Below the pieces are notes generated by a model. That model saw only the letters and a list, made by a program, of their open reading frames with translations, was not told where the DNA came from and made no database searches. A program made the translations under genes and the position numbers. Positions 59,601 through 64,000 of a DNA stretch of 64,000 nucleotides are shown in pieces. Source of the DNA: Trichuris trichiura (lineage: Eukaryota > Nematoda > Enoplea > Trichinellida > Trichuridae); the NCBI GenBank assembly GCA_037903355.1, contig JBAJFE010000038.1, forward strand, positions 1,488,001-1,552,000, given 5' to 3'. The stretch's first letter is position 1; each line of letters begins with the position of its first letter.

Positions 59601-61440
59601 TAACCACATACACGCTTGTGCTAATTACATTTATGTTCAAAACATATGAATAAAGATGGAATATGAAAATTCCCAAAAGCTACGTGGTTCGCAGACTGAA
59701 CATCTAATTTCTGAATGGGCTCAAGTCGTTCCTCGAGTGGAAAACTTGAAACTGCGTCCCCGTACTGAAGAGAACATGAACAATAATCTTTTTTAAAAAG
59801 CAAACCAGGTGAAATGTCCGCTGTTCATCCCCACTAACACCACGCCAGTTCAAAATTAGAGGCCACAGATTACGAAGTTAAGCATAGTCTTAATTAAGAA
59901 CATGTTGTTTGGACTAACGGTAAATACCAAAGCGCTAGTCGCGACCTCAAGTGTTTTACCGATCATCTGGCAATGAAGCAACGACGCAGAGAATGTAACA
60001 TTAAATAGCGCAAAAGTACCTTTCGTATTTAAAAATCATAATTAAAATTTCTAAAAAAACAACTTTCAGCGTTATTAACAGAGTTTACTTATGTGCGGAA
60101 TGATCGCGCATGAATGTTATGCGACCAAAGGTAGCAACTCCGCAACTAGCATAAGCATCAAGTGCAGTACAGTACCACCCCAATTTCAATCACTTATTTC
60201 GAGAGAAATCCCGAATGCATTTAATCAAGATAACTGCACCTTTGAAATCGGCCTGCAAACCTGTTTTCTTGCAAATATTTTCCAGCTTAACACAGACAGA
60301 AATTTTACACTCTATTCAACCAGATTTTGGCTGTTTTTAAAAAGTTTACTAAGCGTCTGCATATTCCATTGGTTCAATACGGAAAACATAAAAAAAGGAA
60401 TGCCAGGCTTACCAAGCGGGCGGTTGATCCCCTTCAGCTCCATGGGGTCCGATGTGCGCATTAAGCAAAGCATTCACGGTTACTTGTCAAACCGCCATTG
60501 TTCTTCTTGTGGGCTGCTAAACCTGTTTTACTAGTAAGGAAATAACCTTTAACTGGACAATAAGATTAGGAAACAATAACAACAATTAAGGCAATTCAAC
60601 GAGTACATGAAATGCGCAGTCGAGAAACAACAGAAATACTTAAAACGGTTGCGCCTCCTTTGTGACAAAAATAAAAAGATCAGAACGGATATGCAAGCTA
60701 ACTTATTGACTCGATGAAGACATCATACCACTGAGTAAATAACAAATTGCCCATGAGCAATGAACCCTGCGGTACAACGTTTGTAAATACAGTAAATCGA
60801 TAAATGATGACTAAGATGCACACTTTGTCAACTGTGCAATCGACAGTTACGAAATTGACTAAACGACCACCTACGTTTACGAATAAGTTTTAAGTTATCT
60901 AAATTTAAACTTCGGTTATTTTTACCCTGCATTTTGCTCTACAGTATAAAAAACTGGCATTTTTTTTATTTATCGAATTATTTTTAGCGCAAGCTTTCAT
61001 TACGGAACAGCAAGACGTGACTCGAAAGCTATGTCAATTATTACCACAGTAAAAAGTATTAAAGCATTTCGCTTTACAGACATCTATCCGAGCCAACGAG
61101 ATACTGCAGTAAGGGAGGAACAGGAAACCAGCTTCATGACAGCAAAAGAGTTGACTCTTCAGACACATACTGAACTACCAGAGAGGGATAATTGTGCGTT
61201 ACAACTTACGTTTAACAAAGTCACGCATCTTTGTAAAAATTCATTGACTACACTGCTACAAAAAGTGAAATATGCTTGCAAAAGACGAGCCGTTTTTCGT
61301 GTTCTCTCGGCTACGCAGCCGAATGATGAAGTATCCAAAAAGCGTGCAAGTTAAACAACCTGTATTGACGCGCAGTTTAATCAATAAATCCAAAGGCTGA
61401 ACGTGTGAAACAATCAACATACACAGCTTTCCTTGCAGAA
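59600..61440. other. Intergenic, weak exon candidates only
   Basis: Two minus-strand candidates: 59625-59770 after a CTCTTCAG acceptor-like site (YGDAVSSFPLEERLEPIQKL) and about 60408-60466 ending in a GTAAGC donor-like site (MRTSDPMELKGINRPLG). They cannot be joined with confidence. Plus-strand frames of 147 codons (60091) and 107 codons (61031) have no recognisable family. Confidence 0.3.
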
Positions 61441-62280
61441 TTATTCCGCCACTGTATGTTCAAAAAATTTTGTTTGTCTTATCATGGTTTTTACAAAGTC
61501 GTCTTCCTTGTTTGGATCTTCAACCACTGCTGGTTGCACAGGTTTTAGGTAGGACGGATCATTATCAGCTGTCCAGCCACGCTTCAAAGATTCCTGTAGG
61601 ACTTCATCTTCAAGCCTGCCCAACAGTGCAGCTAGCGATTTCACGCTTATGCAAGAATAGGCCTTCTCTACTGCCGTAAAGACATAATTGTTTACTGAAG
61701 TGCGGATCGTTTCGACAATAGGCCTGAAGCATACAACCTTAGTCCTTAAATACGTAGCATTTGATAGCGATTGAGGAAATTTTCATGATGTTTCTGTACG
61801 GTGGGGACCTGTTGATAATTAAGTTTTTACTCCGGAGCTTTCGGATCCATACTTGACTGATAAGCTCCGGAGTTAAAACTTAATTACTAACAAGTACTAA
61901 AAAGCAAAAGTTTTACCATGAAAACTTTAGGCTTTAGAGCAACTGGTTAAGATCTGACTGAGTTCAAATAGTTGAAAACGAAGCAATAATTGCAAAAGTA
62001 CTCACTTCATTTTATCAGACCAGTCGCGGTTCAGTGCAGCCAAAGCTGAACTATACTCCATCCTGATCAAGCTCTTGCCTACTTCCCAAATAGCAGTCAA
62101 ATCGCTGGACTCCTTCTTTAAATGAGATGGCAAGCGACGCCACAGAAAAAGAGCAAGCTGTAATTCGTTTTGGCTAATGTACGCAGCCAAGAGCTCAGTA
62201 TATTCCTCCTGTGAAAGAAACCCATGCAGCTCCTTCTCTTCTAAGAGTTCTACTCCACCCAGCATTGGTTCTTCTTCCAT
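61441..62280 (-). CDS. COPS8: COP9 signalosome subunit 8
   Basis: Two exons: 62006-62280 and 61441-61723, 558 nt, 185 residues (human 209). The N-terminal helical part reads LSQEEYTELLAAYISQNELQ and ALFLWRRLPSHLKKESSDL, then IWEVGKSLIRMEYSSALAAL, matching human LGGIWSVGQRIWQRDF. The second exon carries the PCI part (VFTAVEKAYSCISVKSLAAL, EDEVLQESLKRGWTAD). CSN8 is part of the complex that removes NEDD8 from cullins. The frame stays open upstream to 62319 but the first ATG in it is at 62280. The 282-nt intron contains a small fold-back. Confidence 0.9.
61816..61886. repeat. Small fold-back inside the COPS8 intron
   Basis: Palindrome from TAATTAAG to CTTAATTA, with CTCCGGAGCTT on both sides. 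The centre keeps GATCCGAAAGCTCCGG (minus strand) but no intact CTGANGA, so it is a remnant of the hammerhead-type family. Confidence 0.75.
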
Positions 62281-62591
62281 CGCGTTGCGAGAAACAATGC
62301 TACAATCAAAAATACGCACTGCTGTGATATCTCTGTACAGTATTTACAGTAACCAAAAATAATAAATATTCCGCGGCAATCTTTGTCCATTATTCACTTT
62401 CGCGCTCATGTTTGCGTAAGCTTAATTTTTTTTACGTTTTAATTAACAAAGTTCAAAACTCATCAAGTGTAGCATGCAAACGTGCGACAAACTATTAAAA
62501 GCACAAAAGTACAACGTGAAAATGCCGTATAATGCGTTCCAACCAACAATTTCAATTAGCAATCCTTCAGCGAATCACAATACGTTCATAT

Positions 62592-63597
62592 TCACTCATT
62601 TTTCCAAATTCGAACTACTACGTCTTCATTTGGCATCAAGTAGGCGTGAAACATACCATCCGTATTAAATGGGCACACTGCATTCCCATTACCATCTAAT
62701 GCGATTAAGCCAGCGTGACAATCTGCCATTTCGACAAAAATCGCGTGCTCGCAAGCTTCTTTGAGCGACATTTTTGCGTATTCGACAAGGGCTGCAACAC
62801 GGTAACAAATATTGCGCTGCAAGAAAAAATCACCATCTCCAGTGCCCGATACAGCCAATAACTTGTTGGCAAAATAACCAGCTCCGGGTACACACGTGTC
62901 ACTCAGTCTGCCTGGCATTTTGCCAGTCGTACCTCCCGTAGAAGATGTACTAGCTAAATGACCCATCTTATCTAAAGTTACTGCACCTACTGTTCCTGTG
63001 GATCCACAAAAATGATTCTGAAAATATGGAAATCGGGTCTGATTAAGTTACTTATAAAAAGCTACTCACGCTGACGTCGTTCTGTAAACTATGGCCTTTT
63101 TTAAACGACTTTCCTGCTTTAAGAAAGGCGTTAAGGCTTTTGGAACGCGATTCCGTATAGAAATAATTCTCTTCACAGAATTCTAAACCTGCTTCCAGAG
63201 CAAACTGTTCCGCTCCTTGACCGCCTAGAATGCAGTGGTTCGTTTTTAGCAGGATAGCCTCGGCCAGACGGATTGGATTTTTAATCCGCTTTAGATTAGT
63301 GGCTCCTGCTGCACGACCAGTACTACCGCACATCAGACCAGCGTCTAATTCGAACGTTCCATCGCATGACATAACCGATCCTTTTCCAGCATTAAATAAT
63401 GGACAGTTTTCTAATAACAATGTTGACTGCACAGCAGCCTCCAAGCAACTGTCACCAGCTATAAGGCAGTTGAAGCCTGCTGTTAATGCATCGCGTAGTT
63501 CTTGTCTGTATTCAATTTCCAAATCTGCAGGAACGTCTTCTCTGCATATTATACCAGCGCCACCATGAACTGCAATCGCTACCTTATTTCCAAGCAT
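62592..63597 (-). CDS. ASRGL1: Isoaspartyl peptidase / L-asparaginase (Ntn-hydrolase)
   Basis: Two exons, 63070-63597 and 62592-63017, joined in phase 0 across a 52-nt intron; 317 residues (human ASRGL1 308). N-terminus VAIAVHGGAGII is the family hallmark, followed by CPLFNAGKGSVMSCDGTFEL and AGATNLKRIKNPIRLAEAIL. The autocleavage site is intact: GTVGAVTLD, with Thr as nucleophile after Gly (about residue 182). The beta chain retains STGGTTGKMPGRLSD (substrate-binding arginine) and GTGDGDFFLQRN. Such enzymes cleave isoaspartyl dipeptides and asparagine. The long loop before the nucleophile and the alternative annotation as another type-2 asparaginase leave the exact orthologue open. Confidence 0.92.
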
Positions 63598-64000
63598 TTC
63601 AACCCGTTAAAACTAACAGCAATAAAAGGGTAGGCAGGAAGACTGCGATACTGTAAAAGAGCGTGAAGCGGTATGTTTAGTTTGTTCTGCTTCCGAAAGC
63701 AATAGTTGGTTCCCTTAAATTAGGGTGCAGATTGTATGCTCTCATGGGATATACGCGTAGTGTTCAAAGATCAAAAGCTGAAATACAATGAGGAATGGGG
63801 TGAATATTTCAAAAGCTAGCTGCACTCTTCTCCTCAATGTAATTAGAAGTTCGACGCGTATTGATAAACTGAACTCAACCTTGTTTTATGCTGTGTGTAA
63901 GCAAGTATGCGCTACTTCCTTCAACTAGTGGATTTTTGGAAACTGGACTCTGTTCAATAGAGTGATGTTTGGCAGGTTCATTTCCATTGTAAATAACAAG
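63598..64000. other. Upstream region of the asparaginase gene
   Basis: Presumed promoter/5' UTR. No further feature recognised before the window ends. Confidence 0.5.

Overview
The window is nuclear DNA of a multicellular animal, not a prokaryote. Protein genes are split by many very short GT-AG introns (about 40-62 nt) and encode conserved animal proteins: UFL1, MSH4, nischarin, ORC1, ETNPPL, CDC50/TMEM30, CSN8, ASRGL1 and TMEM203. Transposon remnants are dense between and inside genes. Tiny introns, compact genes and moderate AT content suggest a small-genome invertebrate; a clade I nematode of the whipworm type is my guess and is not proven by the sequence.

Layout. 1-9.6 kb is gene-poor and holds fold-back repeats plus a broken hAT transposon. 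TMEM203 (-) lies at 9.6-10.0 kb. UFL1 (+, 14 exons) and MSH4 (-) meet tail to tail at 14.2-14.35 kb. An intronless atypical SDR/epimerase gene (+) follows at 20-21 kb, then a nischarin-like PX-LRR gene (+, 8 exons) at 22.3-24.2 kb. 25.8-37 kb is transposon territory: a mariner deletion derivative, a pogo-type MITE, a structurally complete Ty3/gypsy-like LTR retrotransposon (27594-32054, 5-bp target duplication GATAC), and a second decayed LTR element (32529-36347).

37.3-52.1 kb is one gene, ORC1. Its AAA+ domain is split by an intron I measure at 12.7 kb (38719-51431), while its other introns and those of its neighbours are mostly near 50 nt. That intron holds eight tRNA-Ala copies (five intact, three decayed), a Tigger-like transposase relic, hAT, mariner and pogo-type elements, several fold-backs and a solo LTR. 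ORC1 and the ETNPPL-like gene on the other strand have stop codons only 12 bp apart. CDC50/TMEM30 (-), a hAT (ZBED5-like) relic, CSN8 (-) and an isoaspartyl peptidase/asparaginase gene (-) fill the rest.

The most unusual feature is a dispersed family of fold-back repeats whose centres carry a hammerhead-ribozyme-like core: CTGANGA, a GC-rich hairpin, then GAAAGCTNCG. Seven recognisable copies plus a degenerate one lie at about 1.6, 1.65, 1.85, 32.35, 39.8, 50.65, 56.9 and 57.4 kb, on both strands. I could not settle stems I and III or the cleavage site by eye, so catalytic activity remains a hypothesis.

The genes are not an operon or a pathway set; they are independent housekeeping, meiotic and signalling genes. 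The coherent story is genome structure: compact genes invaded by nested small elements, with one replication-origin gene accommodating a 12.7 kb intron full of tRNA genes.
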